A stretch of DNA of 13,814 nt from Salpingoeca rosetta (GCF_000188695.1 NW_004754929.1:1347552-1361365), one strand, 5' to 3'; positions 1-8,988 are shown, numbered from the stretch's first letter. Translations and numbers: made by a program. Notes: a model not told the origin generated them from the letters alone.

Positions 1-10
1 GGCGACTGAC

Positions 11-1459
11 CTGCCCCGGGAATAGGGAGAAGAGCTGTGTGCTGCTGAGATCGAGCGGAACGCGTTTTCCAAGCGAGTTGGCCAAGCAGCCCTGCACCCG
101 ACCGAGCAGTTCCACACGATGCAGGCCACAGCAGTGTCAATTGCTTGCAAGCACGAAGGTTTGCACAAGACACGTGTGATGCGCACGTGTGTGATGTGGA
201 CGCAGCCCAGCACAACACCGATGACAAACAAACAACAAGAACAAGAACAACAAGAACAAGAACAAGAACAAGAACAACAACAACAACAACAATAACAACC
301 ACTGCGATGCGATATGGGGGCTGACCTCGAGGACAACGGAGCGGCTGTTGAGCCGGCCCTCCGCTGCATCCACACACACGCGCCCGACAACAAGCACCGG
401 CGACTGCACACAGCGGGGTGGGGCGAATTGGTGAGTTAGGCGTGAGACAAGGAGAGAGTGTTTGTGTGAGTGCGATAGTGAGTGAGCAAGTTAGTGAGTG
501 AGATAGTGAGTGGGTGAGCAAGTGAGTGGGAGATAGAGAGATAGAGAAAAAGTGTTTATATACATCTTTGTATGTGTGTATGTGTGTGTGTGTGCGACAG
601 ACAGACGGACGGAGACAGACAGCAACGCCCATGGTGCGTCTCTCGCCGTCAAGCCATGTGAGCAAACGGCGCCTCAACCTGTGATGGAAAGTCGACGCTG
701 TTGAGCTGCTCCAGCACCTGCCGTGGTGTCAGCTCCTGCTGCTCTTCATCCCCACCTTCGTCCTCTGCGCAGTTGCGGCACATGTGTGCACACGTATGCG
801 TGTGTGGATGCGTGTGTGTATGCGTGGGCTCGTTTGTGAGTTGGGAGAAGTGAGTGCTGGCAGTGGGCCGCACGCCCCCTCGCGCAACGTTGAGGACTAT
901 GCAACAGCAGCACATTTATGGTACAAAGAATAGGCACGAAACACGACACGTGTATTCACCATGAGTTCCCCACCTTCTGACTTCTTGAGCGCAATGGACT
1001 GCAATTTGTGTTTTCGGATGATCAACTCCGCCATATCCTCAATCCGCACATCCAGCACTGCACACACACACACATGGACACAGGTAAGCGTGGGCAGAGC
1101 GCAAGCGGTCGAGGGTATGAGCAGAGGTGCACGCATGTACGTGCAAAAGCAACAACACCCACATACACATACACACGCAACAGGCACACGCACGCGCCAT
1201 GGCGTCGAGAGCCAATCACATCGTGATATCATTTCCCCTTTTTGCTGAACTCGCATTGTTGCTGCGCTCGTACCTTCTGCTCTGTCATGCAGCTTTTCAA
1301 ACATGAAGCGGTATGTCTTCTCCAGCGTGCTTGGAAACACTGGCATTATGGAAGCAGACGCAAGGCAATGCGCATAAACACATACACAGACGCACGTGCG
1401 AGCGAGTATGCAAGAATAAGAGCAACGAGATCAAGAATGAGAGCAACGAGATCAAGAAT

Positions 1460-1526
<67 letters not shown>

Positions 1527-2557
1527 GCAACAACAACAGGAGCAACGAGATCAAGAATAACAGTACCTGACACGTGCACGTTCTGGCGTGGGCCATCGCT
1601 GGCAACTTCAACGGGCCGCTGTGAACGCGGGGCGCATTGTTGTTGTACAGATGTGAGTATACGCGCGAATATATGCGAACATCGCAAGTGCAAGTTGCAT
1701 GTCCGCAAGACCGAAGCACTGTTCGATGATGCACTGTTCCACGAAACACACAAACGTGAAAGTACACACGTACACACGAGCACACGAGCGCATGAGAACA
1801 CCCACCCACACACACGCCCTCTGTCGTGTCACCTGTCCTGGGTTGAAGGTCAGCTCGACGTGCCCGGCGTTTGTGCGCGTTGCTGGTCAGCCGCAATCAT
1901 CGCATCAACCACACGACCAAGGAAACAACAATGGGTCAGCCTCCCAAACAACTCACTGTGTTGCGTACCGCAATCATCCAAACACAGTTCAAGTTCCTGG
2001 CGCAGTCGGGTGGGTGCAGCCCTCTCCCACAGCCATCCCCAAATGACTCCAGTGACCCCAATGACACCAATTACACCACATGCACGCACCGTAGTTGGCG
2101 GATGCTCGAGGTGACTCTGCAGGAAGGCTGGATGCTTGCTGGCTGGTTGGAGTGCCCGGGGTGTTGGGCGTGCTTCGTGCACCACCCACCGACCGCTGTT
2201 ATGGCACGAATGCGCACGCAGCGAGTAATATGGCAGGGTTGGTGGAACTAAATGAGCTTGTCAATGTTGCGCATGCGTGAGCAGCAAATGTACACAAAGC
2301 AGCATGGCAATCACACCCACGACACCTGCAACACGCACCCGCACACACACACACACAATGCATACGACGCATTCGATCGATGGCGGTGAACACAGCCCGC
2401 ACACGACATGCATACCTTGACTGCTTGCGGGGAAGCGAAACTCATGCGCTTGCGTGATGACTGACCAAAAGCACAACACCAAGAGAGCAGGGATATCAAG
2501 TTGGTGAACACATCAGTGAGTTTGAACTGTTTGTTGCAAGCAAGGCGGCGTCAACGC

Positions 2558-2611
<54 letters not shown>

Positions 2612-3568
2612 CACAACACAGTACAACACAACACATACGTACACACACACGTACACTTCAACTCGCCCCACCACGTGCAAGACAGCCGCACCTGCTTGGG
2701 CTTCTGCGCGCTGGTCTTGATGGCCTCAGCCACATCTCCAGAGAGCCCAAACGAGCTGACAAGCGCATTGGCCAGCCTGCACAGGTACAAGAGTAGCAAC
2801 CATGCGCCCGTGTGCCCCACCATCCACGGGGGTGCGTGAGTTTGTGTACAACAGTGGTTGTGGGGTGTAGTTGCGCACATCTTGTTGGCATCACTGCATT
2901 GCTGCTTGCACACAACACACACACACACACACACACACACAACACACACACATACATACACACACCCGGAGCCAATGGTTGACTTGTCGTAGTGCACGGT
3001 GGGTCGTTGCGGCGTGACTTTCTGAGACATGGTCTTGGACATCTGCGTGCAGTCATGTGCGTGCGTGCGTGTGTGCGTGCGTGGAGTTGGGGCGGTTGGT
3101 GAGAATTGGAGTGGGGATCGAGATGGGAGGCTAGTGCAGCATTTGGCAAAGCAGCACTCACGTCCTGCGCGAGCTGCTCCAGGGCGCTTTGTGTGGGCTT
3201 ATCGCCGAGTTGCTTGGACATGAAGAATGCGTTCCACTTTACAGCCAAGTCCAGTGGCTCAAGTCCAAAGCGGTGACACAAATCGGCACCTATCAGTGCG
3301 TGCGTGCGCATGTGTATGTGCATGTGTGCACGTGTGCGTGCGCATGTGCGTGCATGTGCGTGAGACAAGGCGTGCATGACAAGGCGCTGTGCGGCTTGCG
3401 TTTGCCAGCATCGCGAGTCGTTCTCATCGGTCGCCAAACACAAACGATGCCAAAACGAGTATTGCCTTGACTTGCGGCTGTGCTTTTGTGCGTACATTGT
3501 CCTATGACTGCGTCATCGTCCAAGGTGATGCCTAGCTCGCCAAACTGCTCCTTGATCGCCGTCTCCAT
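11..3568 (-). CDS. POLA2: DNA polymerase alpha subunit B (primase complex B subunit), 5' 13 exons, 3' part outside window
   Basis: This is the non-catalytic B subunit that tethers polymerase alpha-primase and starts Okazaki fragments in the nucleus. Exons in transcript order: 3496-3568, 3162-3289, 2966-3042, 2692-2776, 2416-2460, 2090-2195, 1833-1882, 1567-1618, 1274-1339, 974-1057, 679-764, 326-403, 11-91. All junctions are GT/AG and phases match; the lengths sum to 1011 bases, 337 residues, roughly half of a usual ~600-residue subunit. Segments aligned by eye with animal POLA2 from memory: an N-terminal helical domain (residues 1-67), a linker with the NAGHVELTF motif (human SNRGEVVTSF), a TYRFMFEKL segment, then PVLVVGRV and VPLDLSS..FSLFPGQ, the start of the OB fold. 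The ATG at 3568-3566 is the natural start of the N-terminal domain. The last donor, GTCAGT at 10-5, shows the gene continues leftwards; the phosphodiesterase-like domain is not seen. The exon starting at 1618 is the least certain. Confidence 0.93.
225..299. repeat. (AACAAG/AAC)n repeat in a POLA2 intron
   Basis: Purine-rich AACAAG and AAC units on the plus strand, so a long UUG/UUC pyrimidine tract in the POLA2 pre-mRNA. It lies in the intron between exons 326-403 and 11-91, starting about 25 bases after the donor. Confidence 0.85.
404..678. other. POLA2 intron with degenerate GAGT/GTGA repeats
   Basis: A 275-base intron. About 440-550 is a degenerate GTGA/GAGT tract and about 590-622 a short GACAGACGGA repeat. 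No conserved gene is seen in it. Confidence 0.7.
1420..1560. repeat. (AAC)n tract flanked by 21-base direct repeats
   Basis: GAGCAACGAGATCAAGAAT occurs at 1420, 1441 and 1540. Copies one and two are in register at 21 bases; copy three is pushed away by an (AAC)n tract at 1460-1537 (22 pure units, then one AGC interruption). It lies in the POLA2 intron between exons 1567-1618 and 1274-1339. Confidence 0.9.
2559..2652. repeat. (CA)n microsatellite in a POLA2 intron
   Basis: Pure CA from 2559 to 2604, then degenerate CA-rich sequence to 2652; (UG)n in the POLA2 pre-mRNA. Confidence 0.9.
2914..2966. repeat. (CA)n tract abutting a POLA2 splice donor
   Basis: The intron after exon 2966-3042 begins, on the transcript strand, GTGTGTGTATGTATGTGTGT: the donor itself is part of the TG repeat. 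Confidence 0.85.
3162..3568 (-). other. POLA2: POLA2 N-terminal helical domain (exons 1-2)
   Basis: Residues 1-67 resemble the N-terminal domain of the B subunit: a start METAIKEQFGELGI, then CADLCHRFGLEPLDLAVKW, which lines up with the human LVELCVQYGQNEEGMVGEL stretch. In known family members this domain docks partner proteins and is joined to the core by a flexible linker. The codon for Cys25 is split by the first intron (T at the end of exon 1, GT at the start of exon 2). Confidence 0.85.
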
Positions 3569-3727
3569 CGTGTGTGTGGTGGTGTGTGTATGGTGTGTGT
3601 ATGGTGTGTGTGGTTGGTGTCCTTCCTGTGTTCTCTTCTGCCTGTGTGCGGTGTTCTGTGACGGTGACCTGAACCCTGCACTGCCTTCGCTCTCTGACTG
3701 TTCTCGCGCTCGTTTTGTGCTTTGAGC

Positions 3728-3741
3728 TTTTGGCGCCAAAA
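3728..3741. promoter_or_regulatory. Perfect palindrome matching overlapping E2F sites
   Basis: TTTTGGCGCCAAAA is its own reverse complement and contains TTTGGCGC, an exact match to the E2F/DP consensus TTTSSCGC, on both strands. E2F control of replication genes, including polymerase alpha subunits, is established in animals and plants. The site lies 160 bases upstream of the POLA2 start and about 70 bases upstream of the SFR1 ORF. Confidence 0.65.
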
Positions 3742-3766
3742 CGCTTCTTGTTGGTGCTTGCTTGGC

Positions 3767-3786
3767 GAAAACGTGTGAAAACGTGT
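3767..3786. repeat. Tandem decamer GAAAACGTGT x2 in the divergent promoter
   Basis: Two identical, adjacent copies of GAAAACGTGT, each carrying an ACGTG core of the kind bound by bHLH or bZIP factors. The first copy overlaps the end of an E2F-like TTGGCGAAA. It stands out because it is not a simple CA/GT repeat like the rest of the non-coding DNA. It may be in the SFR1 5' untranslated region instead of the promoter proper. Confidence 0.5.
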
Positions 3787-3811
3787 TTACCACAAGCACT
3801 GCAGAGCGGAT

Positions 3812-4722
3812 ATGATGAAGAAGATGAAGATGATGAAGATGGCGGGAAACGAGGACGAAGCAGACGACAAGCAGCAACAGACCTGCGGCGACAAAGGGGC
3901 AGCAAAGGCAGCAGACGCGACGATGCATGTGATGACGGCGGAGGAGTATGAGCGATACGTCAAGGCAAATCCACCCGCAAAAGACAGTCACGGCAGCAGC
4001 AGCAGCAGTCACGGTAACAGTTGCAGTGGATACGATGTGAAGAGGAAGACTGTGAAAACAAGCAAGGGAGAGGAGACCATCGTCTACTGGACAGCTGCCA
4101 CTGCAAGTGAGAAGGGCAGTGGGTCATCTTCGTCTCCTCAATCACAAGAACCAGCGAGCTCCGGCTCGTCATCGTCAGGCACTCCAACAACAAGCTCAGC
4201 GCCCACACACTCCGCATCGTTGTCATCATCATCATCATCATCATCAGCAGGAGCAGCATCAACAACAACAGCAACAACAACAACGACGACCAGCACGACC
4301 ACACCGGCAGAGCCGAGCACGCCCGCCAAGCAAACAGGCTTGAGCCAGCCGAGCACTCCAGCATCCTCAATAGGGCCGCGGTCAGTTCGCCGGCGGGGCG
4401 GCGGCCTGCTTTCCCGCCCAGCGTCGTCCATGCTGCGCAAGCGCCCCAAGATGGAGACAGAGGAGCTGCGCAAGCTCAAGAAACAGCGGGACGCGCTCAA
4501 GGAGAAGCTGCGCAAGCTGGAGCTGGTGCGCACGTACCGCAGCAAGCACGACACGGCAGACTTGGATGAGCTGATTCCAAAGTGGCGCGGCGTGTGCCAG
4601 CAAGCATTACAGGACCTTGCTGATTCCAAACCAGATGTAACGGTCAAACAGCTCATCACCCACTTCAACATCCCGCCCAAACTCCTCAAGTTTGACATGG
4701 AGGACGAAGAGTTTATCGACTG

Positions 4723-4723
<1 letters not shown>
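3812..4723 (+). CDS. SFR1: SFR1/Mei5-like Swi5-dependent recombination DNA repair protein
   Basis: Swi5-Sfr1 binds and stabilises Rad51 (and Dmc1) filaments during homologous recombination. The C-terminal 95 residues of this 303-residue protein match the Sfr1/Mei5 family: a coiled coil from Met214 (TEELRKLKKQRDALKEK), then LVRTYRSKHD (human LVKMYRSKND), then LIPKWRGVCQQAL, and an ending EEFID shared with human SFR1. The N-terminal half is disordered: acidic start, Ser/Thr-rich tract at about 105-185 encoded by TCA/ACA triplets, basic patch RSVRRRGGG at 190-198. Residues 41-94 include two non-repetitive islands (TAEEYERYVK; YDVKRKTVKTSKGEETIVYW) that I do not recognise. The first ATG is 3812, but an ATG-rich repeat follows and the ATG at 3839 (GAAGATGGCG) has the better start context. 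The gene has no intron, unlike both neighbours. Head to head with POLA2, tail to tail with the phospholipase gene. Confidence 0.9.
4136..4330 (+). repeat. Triplet-repeat low-complexity tract inside SFR1 coding sequence
   Basis: Runs of TCA/TCG (about 4214-4246) and ACA/AAC/ACG (about 4258-4305) encode poly-Ser and poly-Thr with Pro-rich ends. The reading frame is kept throughout. No GT..AG pair here would make a sensible intron, so I read it as coding, disordered linker. Confidence 0.75.
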
Positions 4724-4783
<60 letters not shown>

Positions 4784-5139
4784 GTGTTGTGTGTCAGCGA
4801 TTGCTGCATTTGCCGTTGTGATTTGTCAGTACTACGCTTATCCTTAAATACTCTGCTTCCTTCTCTGCACCTTGCTTCTTCTCTGCGCTTGCCCACGCTT
4901 CCGTGCTCAGGCAGTAAACGATCACGCTTTGCACTACGTAACAGAGCTTCTATTGCTGAACACACTTGCTCTCGTGTTCGTTTGCACAACAGACACAACA
5001 GTAGGGGGCCAAACACAACACAAAACACACCACCAAGTTACATGAAGAAGCTACTCGCAAACGCACACACACACACACACATATACACACGAAAGAAGGC
5101 GAGCCAAAACACAGCAAGAGTGTAGGGAGTGAGTCGAGC
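4724..5139. other. Convergent intergenic region, 3' ends of SFR1 and the phospholipase C gene
   Basis: These 416 bases hold no gene that I can support. They contain the TG tract at 4726-4782, pyrimidine-rich plus-strand sequence at about 4845-4900, a possible AGTAAA poly(A) signal for SFR1 at 4913-4918, and a short CA run at 5064-5080. No canonical AATAAA is seen on either strand. The two 3' untranslated regions probably approach or overlap here. Confidence 0.6.
4726..4782 (+). repeat. (TG)n microsatellite directly after the SFR1 stop codon
   Basis: A pure TG tract of 57 bases begins two bases after the TGA stop of SFR1, so it should sit at the very start of the 3' untranslated region as (UG)n in the mRNA. 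Confidence 0.9.
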
Positions 5140-5500
5140 TCATGCGCTGGAAGCGTCGTTGTTCGCGTCCACTTTGCTCAGCTGTGAAAGACAAAACCAA
5201 ACAGCACCGAAATGGAAACAGGTACAACAAGGTGATGTGAGTCAACGCACCGCAATCTCTTGGTGGTCCGCACACGCATTGCATCGCTATCCAACCCCCA
5301 ATGCGCGCGCGCACACACACACACACACACATGCGTGACAGCGTGCAGGGGTAGAACTTACGCCTCTGTCAGCTGTCTACTGACCTCTTGCGAGACGAAC
5401 GTGGCCAGGCCGACGGTGCTCTCCAGCAGCCGCTGCGTCTCCCGCAGTTTGTGCAGCTTCCGGTCAAGCGCAATCCGCGACTGTTGCCGCTGTTCATGCG

Positions 5501-5586
<86 letters not shown>

Positions 5587-5993
5587 TTGCATGCGGTGGA
5601 TGACATGAGTGGGCAAGAGGAGGAAGAGAAGGAGCAAGGAGATGAGATGACATGACATGTGCGTATCGTCTATTGTGTTGTGCTGGCGGTGTTGGAGCAA
5701 ACACAACATGATGGCTGCTCAAGTGGTTTCATGCTTGCCACCAACCTTGGCATCCTTCTTGATTCCGCAGACTGTGCAGAGCCGGTCGAATTCAGCCTGC
5801 AGAGACAACGACAACGACGATGGAAGGAACAATGATGGGAACATGGGTGAGTGGATGAGCACGCATCATCTGCATCGGTGGCATGCACGCGCAGCGACAA
5901 CCTCACACACACACACACACACATGAACAGGGCCATGATCAAACACAAGCGCAAGACCTTTCACCGAACATTGCACCCAAATGGCTCCACACA

Positions 5994-6066
<73 letters not shown>

Positions 6067-7377
6067 CACCACCACCACCACCACCACCACCACCACTGCC
6101 AAGTGCATGTGCGACTCACGGGCGGGACGGCCGTGCTGAGCATGCCCTCAACCTCAATCAGCTCACGTCGCAGCGTGCCTTCGTGCAGAAACACCGTTCT
6201 CGTGCCTGCGCGTGTCGAATATTGCATGCAGGGAGGTGAGGATGCGAGCAGAGCACGGAGAAAAAGTGGCGAAAGTGACGGGTAGCAGAAGGGAGTGCAG
6301 CACTTCGGAGAGATGCGCCACCACGCGTGTCACACCAAAGAGCGCAAATGCACGACAGCAATCCATCACCCCGACTGCCACCCGATCACGCACAGTCGCA
6401 GAGGGTGCGCAGGGCGGTGGCGGCCTGGCGAAGGTGACGCGTCGGTGACTCGAGCGTCACATATGCCATCGTGTGCTCACGCACATCCTTTAGCTGTGTG
6501 TGTGTGTGTGTGTGTGTGTATCCAAGGAAACAAGAGGGGATGGCAGCGGCGTGTGAGAAGCACACCGTAAGACGACAGGGGTGCGGATGGGAAGGGAGCA
6601 TACACCAGCCTCACAACCACACCAGCAGGCAAGCACGGATAAACCACACACACATATGAACACAAATGAACTGACACATACACATGAAAATACACATCGC
6701 ATGCATACACACCCCTGCACGCCAGTGGCGCACCTGCGAGGTGATGGTGACGTTGTCTTGTGTGCAGAGCGTGACGAGTTCACGCAGGAGGCGGTCCATG
6801 GGCACGGCAGCGTCAAGGTGCACAGCGACCTTCAGCTTCTCAAGGGCCTTCAGCACGCGCTCGCGAAGAAACTCCACGTCCTTGATGGGGGCGTTGGCAA
6901 AGGCGGCGTCGAGTTCCGGAATGCGGATGCGCGAGTCCTTGAAGGACAGGGTGTCCAGATCGCTCTGTGGGCGCACGTATGCACTCGTGCGGCGCGCAAG
7001 GCTCAGGCCTGGCCAAAAGCGCAACGCCAGAGAGAGAGAGAGCGAAATCAAGGGAGGTGAGGGGTGTGGAGGGAGGGAGGGAGTGAGGCAGGGAGGGAGT
7101 GAGTGTGTTGAGCAAGTGATCAAGCAGTGTATGAGTGCGTGTGTGTTTGATTCGAAAAGCGCCGGCTGCACGCCAAGGTCTAAGAGTGTGTGCAATACCA
7201 GAGTCGCTGAAGCTGATGTGCACGAAGATGGATCCTTGCTCGAGCGGCGTTTGGTTGCGGGAGAACAGGTGGATGTGCCGGAAGCCTGCATTATGCAAGT
7301 AAGCGCGCGTGTGGGTTGCAATGAGATGGATGAAGGAGGGAGGAGGAGTACAACTGGTCACCATGGCCACACACACA

Positions 7378-7409
<32 letters not shown>

Positions 7410-8955
7410 CACAGCGCGACGCACCCGGGCGCAGGCTCTGCACAGGGATGGCGGATTGCGCAACAAAGTCGTCGCCTGAGATGAAGTCGCTGTCGTAGAC
7501 TTCAAAGTACACGAGCGACACCTCTGTGATGCAGTTGGTGCAGTTGGTGTGTTGAAGCAGGGTGGGGACAAGGGTTACGTGATGAAGGGTTGGCTCAACA
7601 TGCAGGTGGTTGCACACAGGTATGGCAGAAGAAGAGCATCAGTGCATGCATATACAACGACACTCGCTATCGCACCCACACCCACAACCTGAACACACAC
7701 ACACACACACACACACATTAGCGCTGCTGACCTGGGAAGGCAACATCAAACTCCATGACGTCGCGATCGGACCAGCGCGGGTTGAAGCCGTTGTTCTGCA
7801 CAACAGAGGACTTGGACTGCAGTGTGGTCATGTGTGTTGTGTTGTGTGTGTGTGTGCGTGTGCGTGTGCGTTTGATGCGGTTTGTGTTAGAACAGCGAGG
7901 CAATGGTGGACAGAGGTCGAATGTGTCAAAAATCACGCAAACAAACAAAACAAAGCAAAGCAAACGAAAGAACCTTCCACAGACCTGCTTGTTGTCGCCC
8001 CGAAGCCCAAAGATGGTGACACGGACGTACGGGTCAATGATCTCACCACGCACATAGTCGTGACTTTCCCGCTGCAGGGCACGCAAACACCGCAGTTCAC
8101 AGCACGTGTACACGTGAGTCAGCTGTGCCGCATATGCAAAGCAAACACATGGATACAAGCGAGAGCACTGAAACTCGAACGACGAGCAGGGCTGGAGACG
8201 AGCGTTCCTGCATAAATTGCACGCAGCACTCCTCACACAACCCCTCAAATGCCACACAGCTTGCGTAGTGTGTGTGTGCGTGCGCGTGCGTGTGTAAGTG
8301 TGGGTGTGTGTGATGTGTGTGATGTGTTGGCAAGATAGCAAGCCTACCGCAGCCTTTGGGAGGTGCTGGCCAGAGAGGACGCGGATGGTGATGGTGCGCG
8401 ACTGCTCGATAGGAATGGTGGACGGAACAGCCGGATTGAAAGTCGCGGAAGGGTCACGCAGCTCCCGCGGTTTCAGAATGTACCCGCAACCGCCATTGTC
8501 CGCAAACTTGCCCTGAAACACGGCACGCAACCAGCACACGTGAGAGCCATTGTGCAGCAAGGCGTCGAAATGCAGCAGCCGCATGGAATTCCGATGACAC
8601 CCACCCCTCTGCACCCACACACACCCACACACCCACACATATTCACACACACACACACACACTCTCACCTGGTTGAGGTGCATCTCCGAGCAGGGGGTCT
8701 GGTAGTTGAGGGCGACGAGCTGGCAGCCGGCGTTCCACATCTCCTGCGGCGGATAGTTGCTCGAGTCGATGCGGAAGCCAGAGGGGTACACACCTGCACC
8801 GCAAGCACACACGCATGGCGCGAAGGAGCAGCGGTGGCCATGGTGGATGACAGCACGTGTGAGCGTTGCTGGGACGTTTTGCCCCACAAGCACACACGGG
8901 GGCACAGATACATCACGAGAGCAAACATAACAAGAGAGCAATAATTGTACACAGC

Positions 8956-8988
<33 letters not shown>

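Larger units (their letters stand above)
2090..3042 (-). other. POLA2: POLA2 flexible linker rich in Ser/Thr-Pro sites (exons 3-6)
   Basis: Residues 68-171 are polar and low in hydrophobics, as expected of the disordered linker. They hold Thr77-Pro (TPQR, a full CDK-type S/T-P-x-R site), Ser131-Pro, Thr145-Pro, Thr148-Pro, Thr151-Pro and Ser164-Pro. The B subunit of yeast and human polymerase alpha is phosphorylated in this region during the cell cycle; that these sites are used here is inference. Confidence 0.7.
3569..3811. promoter_or_regulatory. Divergent promoter region between POLA2 and SFR1
   Basis: The 243 bases separate two start codons pointing away from each other, so both promoters and both 5' untranslated regions must lie here unless 5' exons were missed. 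The POLA2-proximal third (about 3570-3622) is a GT-rich run of near-repeats of GGTGTGTGTAT. The SFR1-proximal part holds an E2F-type palindrome (3728-3741), an E2F-like TTGGCGAAA (3762-3770) and a tandem decamer (3767-3786). No clear TATA box is seen. Confidence 0.7.
5140..7008 (-). other. PLCD: PLC C-terminal helical/coiled-coil extension
   Basis: Six exons (6734-7008 onward) add about 220 residues after C2. The sequence is rich in Leu, Arg, Glu and Ala with helix-like spacing: [52 protein letters not shown] and [21 protein letters not shown] pair lies near residues 899-902. All five internal junctions keep phase, which argues against chance open frames. I do not recognise a named domain. 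PLC-beta has a long coiled-coil C-terminus, but the rest of this enzyme reads as delta. Confidence 0.75.
7199..8512 (-). other. PLCD: PLC C2 domain
   Basis: Exons 8348-8512 to 7199-7285 begin with GGCGYILKP and continue with [47 protein letters not shown] and FRHIHLFS. Asp632, Asp687 and Asp689 match the calcium ligands Asp653, Asp706 and Asp708 of PLC-delta1, so this should be a calcium-dependent membrane-binding C2 domain. It ends at FVHISFSDS, where delta-type enzymes normally stop. Confidence 0.92.

Noticed and set aside
1420..1560. CRISPR-like repeat-spacer array
   Set aside because: The repeats are a tandem minisatellite with a microsatellite between copies, not unique spacers, and the host is eukaryotic.
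1242..2114. 290-residue plus-strand open frame with poly-Thr
   Set aside because: It is the (AAC)n tract read in frame and it crosses several POLA2 exons on the other strand. No domain, and composition follows the repeat.
4138..5028. 296-residue minus-strand frame opposite SFR1
   Set aside because: It is the antisense of SFR1 plus the TG tract read as Thr-His repeats. The plus strand shows a clear Sfr1 family domain.
5503..6064. Thr-His or Cys-Val repeat proteins
   Set aside because: Perfect CA/TG tracts are open in several frames on both strands. These peptides carry no coding signal.
7009..7198. Shorter version of exon 6734-7008 starting at CCCACAG near 6971
   Set aside because: That acceptor puts the conserved frame out of phase with exon 7199-7285. 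The upstream GGCCAG acceptor at 7009 restores phase.
7369..7409. SINE or processed pseudogene with poly(A) tail
   Set aside because: No element body, promoter boxes or target duplication seen; slippage explains it more simply.
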